Part shown: one piece after another, positions 37,751-45,766 of the stretch
Numbering within the stretch: the stretch's first letter is position 1
Layout: the number at the start of each line of letters is the position of its first letter
Assembly: GCF_011059135.1 (NCBI RefSeq)
Contig: NZ_JAALGD010000022.1
Span: 1 to 56,327 of the forward strand
Length of the DNA: 56,327 bases
Direction: 5' to 3'
From: Brevibacillus sp. SYP-B805
Lineage (GTDB): Bacteria; Bacillota; Bacilli; Brevibacillales; Brevibacillaceae
The notes under the pieces: model-generated
What the model was told of the DNA's origin: nothing
Database searches by the model: none
The model's input: only the letters and a program-made list of their open reading frames with translations
Position numbers and translations under genes: made by a program

Positions 37751-37816
37751 ATGAAAAGACGTCAACGTCGTCAATTGATGAGATTCACGGGAGCAAAAGC
37801 GCTGGATGGAACCTGA
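37751..37816 (+). CDS. Very small basic peptide, 21 residues
   Basis: MKRRQRRQLMRFTGAKALDG plus Thr, preceded by AAGGGGGA 8 bases upstream. Six Arg/Lys in the first eleven residues. It lies between the two YrzI-type genes. Too short to be sure; an overlapping 27-residue frame from 37745 has a worse ribosome site. Confidence 0.35.
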   Translation: MKRRQRRQLMRFTGAKALDGT

Positions 37817-37851
37817 CTGGCGAATGACAGAAGGAGAGGAGGGAATGGCGC

Positions 37852-38013
37852 GTGCAAATCCCGATGATCCTGTTTACGATTACCATTGAACGGAAAACCT
37901 ATACCCCGGAAGAGCTTGCTCTGCGATACCGGCAGGAGCAAACGCTCCGGGAACTGGAACAGCAGCGCTGGGAACTGATTTCCCGGTTTCCGGTATACTG
38001 TATCAGAATGTAA
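37852..38013 (+). CDS. YrzI-family small protein, copy 2
   Basis: This 53-residue protein starts at a GTG (VQIPMILFTITIERKTYTPEE) with GGAGAGGAGGG 8 bases upstream. The pattern FTITIERKTYTPEEL fits the YrzI family better than copy 1. The second half is a charged helix. A clear terminator follows. Confidence 0.78.
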   Translation: MQIPMILFTITIERKTYTPEELALRYRQEQTLRELEQQRWELISRFPVYCIRM

Positions 38014-38031
38014 AGAGACCCAGACAACCGG

Positions 38032-38067
38032 CACCGCCTTGCCCGATTTGCGGCAAGGCGGTGTTTG
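38032..38067 (+). terminator. Terminator after the YrzI cluster
   Basis: CACCGCCTTGCC pairs with GGCAAGGCGGTG, followed by TTTG. Confidence 0.75.
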
Positions 38068-38112
38068 CATGGAAGCTGTGGCAGCAGTGTGCACAGACTG
38101 CCGCTTCGGCCA

Positions 38113-39051
38113 TCATCGCGGCATCTCAGCGCTTGACGCATGCGGGATCAGATCGCGCAAAGCCTCTTCCAAATCCGGGTATCGAAAGGTAAAGCCGCTT
38201 TCCAGCAGCCTTTTGGGCACGCAGTTCCTCCCTGTCAACGCCAGGCTCGGTTCCGTCCGCATCACCAGATAGGCGCCCAGCCAGACGACCGGAGACGGCG
38301 CCGGTGGAGCCCATCCCTTGTTCATCACCTTCCGCAGCGTGCGCATGAATTCTTTGTTTGTAACCGGATTGGGCCCTGTGGCGTTGTAAATGCCGCTCAT
38401 CTTCTCCTTTTCGATGGCCCACAGCAGCATCTCATTCAGATCGTCGAGATGAAGCCAACTGATATACTGCCGGCCCGATCCCACCGTTCCTCCCAGGTTA
38501 TACTTGGCCAGTTTCATCAAAGGTTCCAGCGCACCGCCGTTCTTCCCCAGCGCAAAGCCGATTCGCAGCAGCACCTTGCGCGTCAGCGGCAGCTCCCTTT
38601 CAAAAAAGGCCTCCTCCCAACGCTGGCAGACTTCCACGGAAAAGCCGGTACCATGGGGTGACTCCTCATCGCAGAGCGCCCGGGTATCCCCGAAGATGGC
38701 AAGCGAGCCAGCCTGAACGAAGGCTTGAGGCGGGTTCTCGCACGCCAGAATGGCATCGGTCAGCACCTTGACGGATTGGAGGCGGGAGCGCATGATCTCT
38801 TCCCTGTTTTTCCTGGTATAGATGCAGTTGACGCTTTTGCCGGTAAAGTTGACCACCGCATGGCTCCCCTCTATTTCCCGCGCCCACTCTCCGAGGTGCT
38901 CCCCATCCCACTGCACGTAACGAATCGGCTGCCCGTCACGGGAGCCGCCTCTGGTCAAGATCACCACGTCATACCCTCTCTGCGTCAAATACGCGGCCAG
39001 GGATTGGCCCAAAAAGCCTGACCCGCCCGCCAGAATCACCCGTTTCTGCAT
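38113..39051 (-). CDS. yfhF: TIGR01777 family NAD-binding epimerase (YfhF-like)
   Basis: This 312-residue SDR-type protein has the nucleotide motif AGGSGFLGQSLAAYL at its start, FTGKSVNCIYTRKNREEI typical of the TIGR01777 family, RIGFALGKNGGALEPLM, and a C-terminal DUF1731-like region (GFTFRYPDLEEALRDL). Substrate unknown. ATG at 39051 follows AAGGGGGG. The frame upstream to 39558 is antisense to mutY and spurious. B. subtilis yfhF also lies in the fabL-mutY region. Confidence 0.87.
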   Translation of the reverse strand: MQKRVILAGGSGFLGQSLAAYLTQRGYDVVILTRGGSRDGQPIRYVQWDGEHLGEWAREIEGSHAVVNFTGKSVNCIYTRKNREEIMRSRLQSVKVLTDAILACENPPQAFVQAGSLAIFGDTRALCDEESPHGTGFSVEVCQRWEEAFFERELPLTRKVLLRIGFALGKNGGALEPLMKLAKYNLGGTVGSGRQYISWLHLDDLNEMLLWAIEKEKMSGIYNATGPNPVTNKEFMRTLRKVMNKGWAPPAPSPVVWLGAYLVMRTEPSLALTGRNCVPKRLLESGFTFRYPDLEEALRDLIPHASSAEMPR

Positions 39052-39104
39052 AAGTGCCCCCCTTTCTGCATCGCCTCCATTATACCAAATATTGGGTATG
39101 CAGG

Positions 39105-40223
39105 TCAGAGGGTGAAAGCGGCCTGTGACAAGTATTGGATGATTTTGCCGTGCGCTACCGAAAACGCATAATCGGCCAGCTGGTTCCCGCTGACAAACCG
39201 GGCGGTGGCAGGCAGTTGGCCGCTTCCCCCCCGATAGGCGCACAGGTGGACATGCAGGTGCCACTGCAGGTGGGAGAAGGTGTGCCTGATCTGCAGCAGC
39301 GGCTGCTCCACGCTTACGTCCAGACCGTAGCGCTGCTGCAGCGCATCCGGCAGGATATCCTCCGCCCACTCCACCTGCTCGGTCTCCACCATGGGGAACT
39401 CCCACATGCCGGCGAGAAGCCCCTGCTCCGGCCGCTTGGTGATCAGGTACGCATCCTCCCGCTTGATCACGGCCACCAGGTAGCTGACCGGACGAGGCGG
39501 CTTGGCCTTTCCTTTCACGGGCAGCTCCTCCTGGACCCCTTCCCGCCGGGCGAGACAATAGTCAAACACCGGACAGGTCAGGCATTGCGGGTTTCGCGGC
39601 AGACAAACGAGCGCGCCCAGCTCCATCAACGCCTGGTTGAAATCCCCCGCGCGCCCCTGGGGAATCACCTGCCGGATCAGCTGTTCCATTTTGATCCGGG
39701 TGGCCGGCTTGGCGATATCGTCGTGCATCAGAAGGAGCCGCGAGAAAACACGCATCACATTGCCGTCAACGGCCGGCTCCGGTTTTTCGTAAGCGATGCT
39801 CAGGATCGCTCCCGCCGTGTAGGGGCCGATGCCTTTCAGCTTGGAAATCTCCTCCGGCGTGTCCGGGACAACCCCGCCGTAGGTCTCCTTCACTTCGCGG
39901 GCCGCCGCCTGCAGATTGCGCGCCCGCGAGTAGTAGCCAAGCCCCTCCCACGCTTTCAACACCTCTTCTTCCGGCGCATCGGCCAGCGCTTCGACCGTCG
40001 GAAACTTCCGCATGAAATTTTCAAAATACGGTTTCACCGTCTCCACGCGCGTCTGCTGCAGCATGATCTCCGACACCCAGACACGGTAGGGATCGCGGTT
40101 GATGCGCCAGGGCAGATCCCGCTTCTGCTCGTCATACCAGGCCAACAGATCGCGGGCAAACCCAAAGACGTGAAACTCATCCGGCACTTTCGGAACCGCA
40201 TCGGTTCTTTTTCTTGTCGTCAT
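39105..40223 (-). CDS. mutY: A/G-specific adenine glycosylase
   Basis: This 372-residue enzyme removes adenine mispaired with 8-oxoguanine. It has IMLQQTRVETV with the catalytic Glu near the N-terminus, LKGIGPYTAGAI (helix-hairpin-helix), VDGNVMRVFSRL with the catalytic Asp, CLPRNPQCLTCPVFDYC for the iron-sulfur cluster and a C-terminal MutT-like domain (about 240-365) for 8-oxoG recognition. The ATG follows GGAGTGA. The preceding small gene ends 3 bases before it. Confidence 0.95.
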   Translation of the reverse strand: MTTRKRTDAVPKVPDEFHVFGFARDLLAWYDEQKRDLPWRINRDPYRVWVSEIMLQQTRVETVKPYFENFMRKFPTVEALADAPEEEVLKAWEGLGYYSRARNLQAAAREVKETYGGVVPDTPEEISKLKGIGPYTAGAILSIAYEKPEPAVDGNVMRVFSRLLLMHDDIAKPATRIKMEQLIRQVIPQGRAGDFNQALMELGALVCLPRNPQCLTCPVFDYCLARREGVQEELPVKGKAKPPRPVSYLVAVIKREDAYLITKRPEQGLLAGMWEFPMVETEQVEWAEDILPDALQQRYGLDVSVEQPLLQIRHTFSHLQWHLHVHLCAYRGGSGQLPATARFVSGNQLADYAFSVAHGKIIQYLSQAAFTL

Positions 40224-40226
40224 GAT

Positions 40227-40526
40227 TCACTCCTGTATCCCTGCCGCCAGCGGCCGGAAAGCCCAGATATGCAGCTTTGCCGTCCCGCCGGCGATGTTTT
40301 CCGCAAATGCGGCGTCACCCAGACGCCACGCCTTGATGGCTTCGTACTGCTCCAGGGTATCCACATCGAATGTCTCGACGAAGAGGTTGGGCTGCTCCAC
40401 CCCTTCATACCACCGGTAACCGCGGCCGCCGCGCGCTTCCGTCTCCCGCTTGATGGCGGCGATCTGCGCGGCATACTGGGTGCGTCGGCCGTCAAGCAGC
40501 TTGTATTCGATAAATACCGTAATCAC
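40227..40526 (-). CDS. Conserved hypothetical protein, 99 residues
   Basis: A small soluble protein starting at a GTG with AAGGAGG 8 bases upstream (VITVFIEYKLLDGRRTQYA). The pattern of alternating strands and helices (YRWYEGVEQPNLFVETFDV) suggests a dimeric alpha-beta barrel like that of antibiotic-biosynthesis monooxygenases, but this is inferred by eye. It ends 3 bases before mutY and is likely co-transcribed. Function unknown. Confidence 0.7.
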   Translation of the reverse strand: MITVFIEYKLLDGRRTQYAAQIAAIKRETEARGGRGYRWYEGVEQPNLFVETFDVDTLEQYEAIKAWRLGDAAFAENIAGGTAKLHIWAFRPLAAGIQE

Positions 40527-40693
40527 TGGGACCGCCTCCTTGTCTCGTTGACCTCTTTCATCGTAGCGAAACCCGGGGAGGGGGACAAGCCGATTCATGC
40601 GAATTTTTCCGTGATGCAGGAGGAAATCGGCTCCTGATCACGTTATAATAAGGAGAAAGGCAGCGTTCGGCTCAAAGGAGGAAAGCACGCTTC

Positions 40694-41695
40694 ATGGATA
40701 CCGCCACTCACTTCGCCATGGGGTTCGGTCTGGCTGGCCTTGCCCATCTTGATCCCGTTGTCGCCCAAACGCCCGGTCTGGCCGAAGCCGTCATGCTGGG
40801 CACAGTCATCGGCTCACAGGCCCCCGATCTGGACGGGTTTACCCGCATCTTCGGCAGTGCCGCCTATATTCGCCACCACCGCGGTCTCTCTCACTCCATC
40901 CCCGCCCTGATCGTATGGACGCTGGCAGCGTTTGGCCTCATTCAGGCGATCATGCCGCAGGCGGCCTGGGGGCATCTCCTTGCCTGGATTTTCCTCGCCG
41001 TTGTTCTCCATGTGTTCGTCGATCTGTTCAATTCCTACGGCACCCAATGCCTCTCCCCGTTCAAGCGCAAGTGGATTGCCTGGAATATGATCTTCATCTT
41101 TGACCCGCTCATCTTCGTCATGCATCTGCTGGGATTCATGCTGTGGCTCGGTGGAGCGGAACCAGGCACCCTCTTCCTGTCGATCTATCTGTGCATCGCC
41201 GCGTATTACGTCCTCCGCTTCAAGGCGCGCAACCGGGCCATCGAGAGCGTGAAGCAGTCCCTGCGCCTGCCTGGAACCTACACGGTGTTTCCCACCCACT
41301 CCTGGAACCAGTGGACGTTTCTGGTGAAAACGGAGCAGCACTGGCACGTGGGGGAACTGCACGGCGGTGAGGCGATCGTCCTGGACACCTTCGCGATCAA
41401 GCCAGAGACGGAGATGATCGCCATCGCCAAACAAGATCCGAAAGTGAAAGCTTTCCTCTCCTTCACCAGCTACGCCCACGTCGAGGTGAAAGCGCACGAT
41501 TTCGGCTTTGAGGTCCGATGGTTTGACCTGCGCTATCGGGCGCGGTTCCAGGGCAAAAGCCATTACATGTTCGTGGCCGTCGTCTATCTGGATAAATCGC
41601 TGCAGATCCGCGACTCGTTCACCGGCTGGATTCACCGCGGCGAGGAACAGCTGGCGAAAAAGCTGGACCCCGAAAAGGAGATACAATTGAGCTAA
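40694..41695 (+). CDS. yfhP: YfhP-like membrane-bound metal-dependent hydrolase
   Basis: This 333-residue protein starts MDTATHFAMGFGLAGLAHL, with HHRGLSHSIPAL and DLFNSYGTQCLSPF as conserved His/Asp motifs of the YdjM/YfhP family. Four or five membrane helices fill the first 190 residues and a soluble domain follows. Its position next to mutY matches B. subtilis. In B. subtilis YfhP is a membrane protein influencing chemical stress functions; the reaction is unproven. The ATG follows AAAGGAGG. Element R3 starts 6 bases past its stop. Confidence 0.88.
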   Translation: MDTATHFAMGFGLAGLAHLDPVVAQTPGLAEAVMLGTVIGSQAPDLDGFTRIFGSAAYIRHHRGLSHSIPALIVWTLAAFGLIQAIMPQAAWGHLLAWIFLAVVLHVFVDLFNSYGTQCLSPFKRKWIAWNMIFIFDPLIFVMHLLGFMLWLGGAEPGTLFLSIYLCIAAYYVLRFKARNRAIESVKQSLRLPGTYTVFPTHSWNQWTFLVKTEQHWHVGELHGGEAIVLDTFAIKPETEMIAIAKQDPKVKAFLSFTSYAHVEVKAHDFGFEVRWFDLRYRARFQGKSHYMFVAVVYLDKSLQIRDSFTGWIHRGEEQLAKKLDPEKEIQLS

Positions 41696-41700
41696 AATAG

Positions 41701-41831
41701 CCCCGCCGACTTGAGCGAACGCTCCCCCCACTGGGAGATCGCTAATGTTTTGCGGTGTGGGGTCCCTTGCTGGTGTCGGCGGGGGCCCTAGCTTTTCTTA
41801 GTGACTCAAGCGCTATAAAGAACTTTCCAAT
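41701..41831. repeat. Structured interspersed element R3
   Basis: CCCCGCCGAC (41701-41710) pairs with GTCGGCGGGG (41775-41784). Inside are the GAGC-GAAC-GCTC hairpin and a variable arm closed by CCCCAC/GTGGGG. The tail (AGCTTTTCTTA, AAGCGCTATAAAG, AACTTTCCAAT) matches R2. It fills the space between yfhP and the sodA terminator. Confidence 0.85.
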
Positions 41832-41836
41832 CATCT

Positions 41837-41874
41837 AAAAACGGCATGCCTGCGTGCTTCAGGCATGCCGTTTT
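41837..41874 (-). terminator. Terminator after sodA
   Basis: AAAACGGCATGCCTG and CAGGCATGCCGTTTT form a perfect stem with A and T runs on both sides. Confidence 0.9.
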
Positions 41875-41892
41875 CCATTCGATTTGCTGCGC

Positions 41893-42501
41893 TTATTTCG
41901 CTGCTTCAAAGCGCTTGCTTACTTCATCCCAGTTCACTACGTTCCAGAACGCGGCGATGTAGTCCGGGCGTTTGTTTTGATACTTCAGGTAGTATGCGTG
42001 CTCCCACACGTCGAGGCCGAGGATCGGCGTTTTGCCTTCCATCAGCGGGCTGTCCTGGTTCGGCGTGGAGGTGATCGCCAGCTTGCCGCCGTCTACGATC
42101 AGCCATGCCCAACCGGAACCAAAACGACCGGTGGCTGCTTTCGTGAATTCCGCCTTGAAGTTGTCAAAGCTGCCGAATGCCTCGTTGATCGCGTCTGCCA
42201 GTGCGCCGGTCGGAGCGCCGCCGCCGTTCGGGCTCAGGATTTCCCAGAACAGGCTGTGGTTGGCGTGACCGCCGCCGTTGTTGCGCACGGCCGTACGGAT
42301 GGATTCCGGCACCGCATCCAGGTTGCCGATCAGCTCTTCGATGCTTTTTTGCTGCAGTTCCGGATGGCCTTCCAGCGCCGCATTCAGGTTGTTCACATAG
42401 GTGGCATGGTGACGGCCATGGTGGATTTCCATGGTTTGCGCGTCGATGTGCGGTTCCAGTGCGTTATGCGCATAAGGCAGTGCAGGCAGTTGATGTGCCA
42501 T
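41893..42501 (-). CDS. sodA: Manganese superoxide dismutase
   Basis: This 202-residue enzyme converts superoxide to hydrogen peroxide and oxygen. Metal ligands are in [16 protein letters not shown] and [21 protein letters not shown]-like and GSGWAWL features (here [16 protein letters not shown]) fit the manganese type. The ATG at 42501 follows GGAGGAG. Its own promoter and terminator indicate a single-gene unit. Confidence 0.96.
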   Translation of the reverse strand: MAHQLPALPYAHNALEPHIDAQTMEIHHGRHHATYVNNLNAALEGHPELQQKSIEELIGNLDAVPESIRTAVRNNGGGHANHSLFWEILSPNGGGAPTGALADAINEAFGSFDNFKAEFTKAATGRFGSGWAWLIVDGGKLAITSTPNQDSPLMEGKTPILGLDVWEHAYYLKYQNKRPDYIAAFWNVVNWDEVSKRFEAAK

Positions 42502-42547
42502 GTGTAATCTCCTCCTCGCTATATGTATGGGTTCCCTTACCACCTTC

Positions 42548-42576
42548 ATTATAAACGATACGCACGACTATCACAA
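42548..42576 (-). promoter_or_regulatory. sodA promoter
   Basis: Minus-strand TTGTGA (42571-42576) and TATAAT (42548-42553) are 17 bases apart, about 45 bases upstream of the start codon. Confidence 0.83.
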
Positions 42577-42604
42577 CAAATGAGTTGCTAAAGTATCGTT
42601 AATA

Positions 42605-42633
42605 TTGCTTGTTTTATGATCGTTCGATATATT
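42605..42633 (+). promoter_or_regulatory. Promoter of the TauE/SafE gene
   Basis: TTGCTT (42605-42610) and TATATT (42628-42633) are 17 bases apart. It implies a transcript start near 42640, which excludes the in-frame ATG at 42616. Confidence 0.65.
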
Positions 42634-42702
42634 TCGAGTAAGCATATCTTGCATTGCGCCTCTTCCGTGATAGACTTGTGGTATCAAAGAGAACGAAATC
42701 GG

Positions 42703-43485
42703 GTGACACGTTTGTTTGAACTGGACCTATCCACGATCGCCATTCTGACGGTGATTGGTTTCATTTCCGCCTTCATCGACAGCTGTGTCGGCGGCGGCGG
42801 ACTGATCTCCCTGCCCGCGCTGCTCGGCTTGGGGATCGATCCCTATTATGCGCTGGGCACCAACAAAATGGCGGGCACCATGTCCTCCGCGACCAGCTCC
42901 ATGACGTTCATCAGTCTGGGAAAATACGACCGGAAGCTCATGACCATCCTGTTTCCGGTTTCCTTCGCCGGTGCGCTGATTGGCGCCAAGACGGTGCTTT
43001 TTATTCCTCCCGAAGTGCTGCGAATTCTCGTCATCGTCATGATGGCGCTCATCTTCGTCTATACGCTGGTGAACAAAAAATTCGGACGGGAAGCCAGGTT
43101 CAAGGGTATCACCCCCATTACGCTGGGATGGGGCATCCCCTTGACGTTCCTGATCGGCTTCTACGACGGTTTTTTCGGCCCGGGCACCGGTTCGTTCTTC
43201 GTCTTTCTGATGGTGCTCCTGTTCGGGTTCGATTTCGTCATCGGTGCCGGCAACGGACGCATTCTCAATTTTGCCAGCAATCTGGCCGCCCTGCTTGTGT
43301 TTATTCTGGAGGGCAAGCTAATCTTCCTGACCGGCCTGACAATGGGGATTGCGATGCTGGCAGGCGCTTCGCTCGGGGCCCGGGTGGCTGTCAAAACGGG
43401 GGTCCGCTATGTCCGCCCGCTTTTCCTGATCGTGTCGATCTCCCTCATCAGCAAAATGGTGTATGAACTGATCTTTTCCTCCTGA
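42703..43485 (+). CDS. TauE/SafE family anion exporter
   Basis: This 260-residue membrane protein has about eight helices and two homologous halves, each with the family glycine motif (SCVGGGGLISLPALLGLG and GFYDGFFGPGTGSFF). Members export sulfite, sulfoacetate or similar anions. The start is uncertain: the GTG at 42703 lies just after the predicted promoter and shortly before the first helix, but lacks a strong ribosome site. Confidence 0.85.
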   Translation: MTRLFELDLSTIAILTVIGFISAFIDSCVGGGGLISLPALLGLGIDPYYALGTNKMAGTMSSATSSMTFISLGKYDRKLMTILFPVSFAGALIGAKTVLFIPPEVLRILVIVMMALIFVYTLVNKKFGREARFKGITPITLGWGIPLTFLIGFYDGFFGPGTGSFFVFLMVLLFGFDFVIGAGNGRILNFASNLAALLVFILEGKLIFLTGLTMGIAMLAGASLGARVAVKTGVRYVRPLFLIVSISLISKMVYELIFSS

Positions 43486-43503
43486 CAAAGGCTCCTTGCG
43501 CAC

Positions 43504-43548
43504 AACATCCCCTTTTCCCGCCTGGTGAGGCGCGAAAAGGGGATGTTT
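43504..43548. terminator. Terminator after the TauE/SafE gene
   Basis: ACATCCCCTTTTC pairs with GAAAAGGGGATGT; T follows on the plus side. It may also serve the convergent small membrane gene. Confidence 0.8.
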
Positions 43549-43607
43549 CCTTACCCGATGGTCGGCAAAGGCGCAGTCCGTCCTTCCGTGAGCCTGCAGG
43601 ACAGCCT

Positions 43608-43793
43608 CTACTCATCCTTCTGTCTGCGCTGCCTGATGCGCAGGATCATGTTGTCGATCAACAGGCCGATGCCCGCCCCGTAAAACGGAGCGGCGAAGCG
43701 TACCCCGGAGGAAATCGGCAGCTCTTTCATCCAGACGATCAGCACGCCGATGATGAAGCCCAGCATCGTATAGCGCAAGCGGGTCGCACCCAA
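43608..43793 (-). CDS. Small two-helix membrane protein
   Basis: This 61-residue protein has a TTG start with GGAGGG 6 bases upstream. Two hydrophobic segments (YTMLGFIIGVLIVWM and FAAPFYGAGIGLLIDNMIL) end in a basic tail. It follows the YneF-like gene by 12 bases and uses a ribosome site that begins at that gene's stop. No family recognised. Confidence 0.65.
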   Translation of the reverse strand: MGATRLRYTMLGFIIGVLIVWMKELPISSGVRFAAPFYGAGIGLLIDNMILRIRQRRQKDE

Positions 43794-43805
43794 GAGAATC
43801 CCTCC

Positions 43806-44036
43806 TTACGCTTTTCGTCCCGGCTTGTTGGGCAGTTTCATGTTTTTCATCGTGCGGCTCATTTGCTTCAACTGCTTTTGGTTCAGGTTCACGCCCATGG
43901 AACGGGCCATCGCCTGCAATTGCTTGTCATCCATCTGCATGTTGCTGAGCTGCCTGCGCAGGTAGTACGCCCCCAGGAAAAATCCGCCGATCAATCCCGC
44001 AAGCAGGGTCAAGATTGGTATGATCCATTGCCACAT
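43806..44036 (-). CDS. yneF: YneF family (UPF0154) membrane protein
   Basis: This 76-residue protein has one N-terminal membrane helix (IIPILTLLAGLIGGFFLGAYYLRRQL) and a basic helical region with the family motif LQAMARSMGVNLNQKQLKQM. Length and pattern fit UPF0154. Function unknown. Confidence 0.8.
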   Translation of the reverse strand: MWQWIIPILTLLAGLIGGFFLGAYYLRRQLSNMQMDDKQLQAMARSMGVNLNQKQLKQMSRTMKNMKLPNKPGRKA

Positions 44037-44208
44037 TCTCGCATCATCCTTCTGTCATGACTTTTTCTTCCGCTCCATTTTACCACACTCGCATGGGTGT
44101 TTCGCATGATTTTGCCCCATCGCCCGTCCCTTTTGACGCCTTGCCGCATATAGTGGAAGTGAGGCGGCTTCCGGATGGCGGGGCACCCTGTTTCCGCCGG
44201 TAACGGGG

Positions 44209-44997
44209 TCAAGCCTCCTGGCCGGCGTAGTTCTTCCTGGCCGGTACGCTGACCAGCTTGTCTTCCGGGAAGCGGTATGCCGTCAAGCAGCCGCCGAAAA
44301 CGCACCCTTGATCGATATTGATCGCCCCGTTTTTGCGCTCCGGCTCCGGTCTTGGATCATGCCCCCACACAATGAGCGGGTGTGAACGCTTTCTTTCCTC
44401 CGTCCAGTCTTTCCGAATCGGCCGGCCATCGGCCCCTATGCCCGCTACATCGCCATACCGGCAGAAGTTGCGGATGGCGGGGCTTTCCTTGCCGATGTAC
44501 TCGTCCCGAATCCCCGCATGGACGGCGACCGCTTCCGTGCGTCCCTCCAGCTTCAGCAGCATGTGCGACGGAGAGGCGAACAACATCTCCCGGCATTTCT
44601 CCCGCAGCTCATGCGCCTCTTTTCGGCCAACCTCCGCCTCATACCGCCGGAACTCCTCTTCCACCTTCTCATCGCCATGCGCCAGCGTCACCTTTCGGCC
44701 ATCCAGCCAGCGGGCAATTTTCCATCCGTGATTGCTGTCCACCATCTCTGCCAGGCCGGCCGCGATATGACGGAGAAAGAAGTCCAGCATCTTGATGGAC
44801 TGCGGACCGCGGCTGGTGATGTCGCCCAATGACAGCAGCAGGCGCCCTTCGGGATGGCGGTAGAGCCCGTCCGCGCCGCATACGTACCCCAACAGCGTCA
44901 GGATTTCCAGAAATTCCTCATGGCAGGCATGCACATCGCCGATAATATCCACGCCTTTGTCCGCCGCCATGATGTTGGAGCGCAACCTGTTGCCCAT
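44209..44997 (-). CDS. PrpE-like metallophosphoesterase with altered motifs
   Basis: About 262 residues, similar in plan to PrpE, the bis(5'-nucleosyl)-tetraphosphatase of Bacillus spores. Recognised motifs are IIGDVHACHEE, GDITSRGP, VDSNHGW, HAGIRDEYIG, PIRKDWTEE and NIDQGCVFGGCLTAYRFP. The usual GDxxDRG is GDITSRG, losing one Asp, and the usual GNH is SNH, so activity may differ or be lost. The start is uncertain; I chose the ATG at 44997 after GAGGG, but longer starts (45009, 45062) exist. Confidence 0.75.
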   Translation of the reverse strand: MGNRLRSNIMAADKGVDIIGDVHACHEEFLEILTLLGYVCGADGLYRHPEGRLLLSLGDITSRGPQSIKMLDFFLRHIAAGLAEMVDSNHGWKIARWLDGRKVTLAHGDEKVEEEFRRYEAEVGRKEAHELREKCREMLFASPSHMLLKLEGRTEAVAVHAGIRDEYIGKESPAIRNFCRYGDVAGIGADGRPIRKDWTEERKRSHPLIVWGHDPRPEPERKNGAINIDQGCVFGGCLTAYRFPEDKLVSVPARKNYAGQEA

Positions 44998-45136
44998 GAT
45001 ATCCCTCATTCCCGCAATGTCCTGTGTGTTGTCATTTTCTCCTTCTTTCGCGCCGCTATCCATAAATCGCCACCCGGGGCTTTGATCCTGCGGAAAATGA
45101 AAACCCGTCCATGAGGAGCGGACGGGCGATCCACCG

Positions 45137-45766
45137 CTATTGCAGATTGTGCGTGTGCACGTAGATGGCCGCCTGGGTGCGGTCTTCCACATTCAGCTTG
45201 GCCAGGATATTGCTGACGTGCGTTTTCACCGTCTTGATCCCGATGATCAGTTCATCGGCGATTTCCTGATTCGATTTGCCCTGGCCGATCAGCTTCAACA
45301 CTTCCAGTTCGCGCGGGGTCAGCTGTTCGTGCGGGCTCGGCTGCTGGCCGTGACGGAAGCGGGCCATGATCTTGCCGGCTACCCGCGATTCCAGGATCGG
45401 TTCGCCTGCCATGGCCGAGCGGATGGCCCGGACAATCTCCGCAGCGCGCGAGGTTTTCAGGAGATAGCTGAACGCCCCCGCCTCGATGACGGGATACACC
45501 TTCTCGTCATCGATGAAGCTTGTCAGGACGATCACCTTGGCGTTGGGACAAATCTCCCTGATCCGCCGGGTCGCTTCGATCCCGCCGATTCCCTCCATCA
45601 CCAGATCCATCAAAATGACATCGGGCTGAAGCTGTCCGGCGAGCTTCACGCCTTCTTCGCCGCTGGATGCTTCCGCCACCACTTCGATATCTTCTTCGGT
45701 GGACAAGTAGGCAGCCAGCCCCATCCGTACCATTTCATGGTCATCGACCAACAAGACTCGGATCAT
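45137..45766 (-). CDS. liaR: Response regulator LiaR (NarL/LuxR type)
   Basis: This 209-residue regulator has the receiver Asp in DVILMDLVMEG, Lys in YLLKTS, and a C-terminal LuxR-type helix-turn-helix (LTPRELEVLKLIGQGKSNQEIADEL). It overlaps the kinase gene by 4 bases. With LiaF, LiaS, LiaH and LiaI upstream it belongs to the cell-envelope stress system that reacts to lipid-II-targeting antibiotics in Bacillus. Confidence 0.93.
   Translation of the reverse strand: MIRVLLVDDHEMVRMGLAAYLSTEEDIEVVAEASSGEEGVKLAGQLQPDVILMDLVMEGIGGIEATRRIREICPNAKVIVLTSFIDDEKVYPVIEAGAFSYLLKTSRAAEIVRAIRSAMAGEPILESRVAGKIMARFRHGQQPSPHEQLTPRELEVLKLIGQGKSNQEIADELIIGIKTVKTHVSNILAKLNVEDRTQAAIYVHTHNLQ

Noticed and set aside
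42616-42702. Earlier ATG start (42616) for the TauE/SafE gene
   Set aside because: It lies upstream of, or within, the predicted promoter (42605-42633), so it would not be in the transcript, and the extra residues do not look like part of the transporter.
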